In this document: positions 62,550 through 64,000 of the stretch, piece after piece
Layout of the letters: every line of letters starts with the position of its first letter
Position numbering within the stretch: the first letter of the stretch is position 1
Assembly (NCBI GenBank): GCA_963662155.1
Contig: OY759264.1
Coordinates: forward strand, 12,169,315 to 12,233,314
Origin: Lamellibrachia columna
Taxonomy: Eukaryota; Annelida; Polychaeta; Sabellida; Siboglinidae
Length of the DNA stretch: 64,000 nucleotides
Direction of reading: 5' to 3'
Program-made: the position numbers and the translations under genes
The notes under the pieces: generated by a model
The model's database searches: none
Seen by the model: only the letters and a program-made list of their open reading frames with translations
Told to the model about the DNA's origin: nothing

Positions 62550-64000
<1,451 letters not shown>

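Overview
The window is nuclear DNA of an animal, most likely an aquatic invertebrate; the species and phylum cannot be read from it. It has spliced genes with GT/AG introns, many long (TA)n tracts, tRNA-derived SINE-like sequence, non-LTR, Ty3/gypsy, Penelope-like and tyrosine-recombinase retroelement remnants, hAT-type short elements, and one complete-ended Maverick/Polinton. The host DNA is AT-rich; the Polinton gene block is clearly more GC-rich.

Layout. 1-9.5 kb: mostly non-coding, with a perfect hairpin, a minisatellite, and on the minus strand the last four exons of a gene whose product carries an FHGT motif and looks like an ADP-ribosyltransferase-type fold. 9.8-42.7 kb: a minus-strand array of fibronectin type III (FN3) exons. 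Twelve are intact, each exactly 270 nt, each symmetrical phase 1-1, each with a consensus donor and acceptor; one is broken and three are stubs. The array grew at two scales: a 1.5-1.6 kb exon-plus-intron unit, and larger blocks (up to about 7.9 kb) whose ends all fall in (TA)n tracts flanked by inverted repeats. A 1.14-1.16 kb hAT-like element with the same 8-bp target duplication (ATCAATTA) was copied along with the blocks. 31.9-36 kb interrupts the array with a 141-bp higher-order minisatellite and a tyrosine-recombinase retroelement remnant with 266-bp direct repeats. 43.5-48.6 kb is a mosaic of dead elements (Ty3/gypsy integrase, Penelope-like RT, duplicated unknown repeats).

48,642-59,751 is a Maverick/Polinton (adintovirus-like) element of 11,110 bp: terminal inverted repeats of about 95 bp starting AGTAGTAGG, flanked by an exact 6-bp duplication GACACG. 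All recognised genes lie on the plus strand in one packed block: zinc fingers plus N-terminal half of protein-primed DNA polymerase B, a short basic/hydrophobic protein, a conserved unknown protein, small membrane ORFs, retroviral-type integrase with chromodomain, penton-like minor capsid protein, pVI-like protein, double-jelly-roll major capsid protein and adenain-like protease. It is defective. The polymerase core, the packaging ATPase, the acid-carrying part of the integrase and the N-terminal part of the penton protein are missing. There are three -1-type or homopolymer frame breaks, a TGA in the pVI-like gene and two TAGs between the halves of the capsid gene.

59.8-62.5 kb: a 5'-truncated RTE-like LINE plus an oppositely oriented tRNA-SINE-like sequence, both enclosed by one 12-bp target duplication. 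The rest is a (CA)n tract and unannotated sequence. All calls are from reading the sequence; no database search was run.
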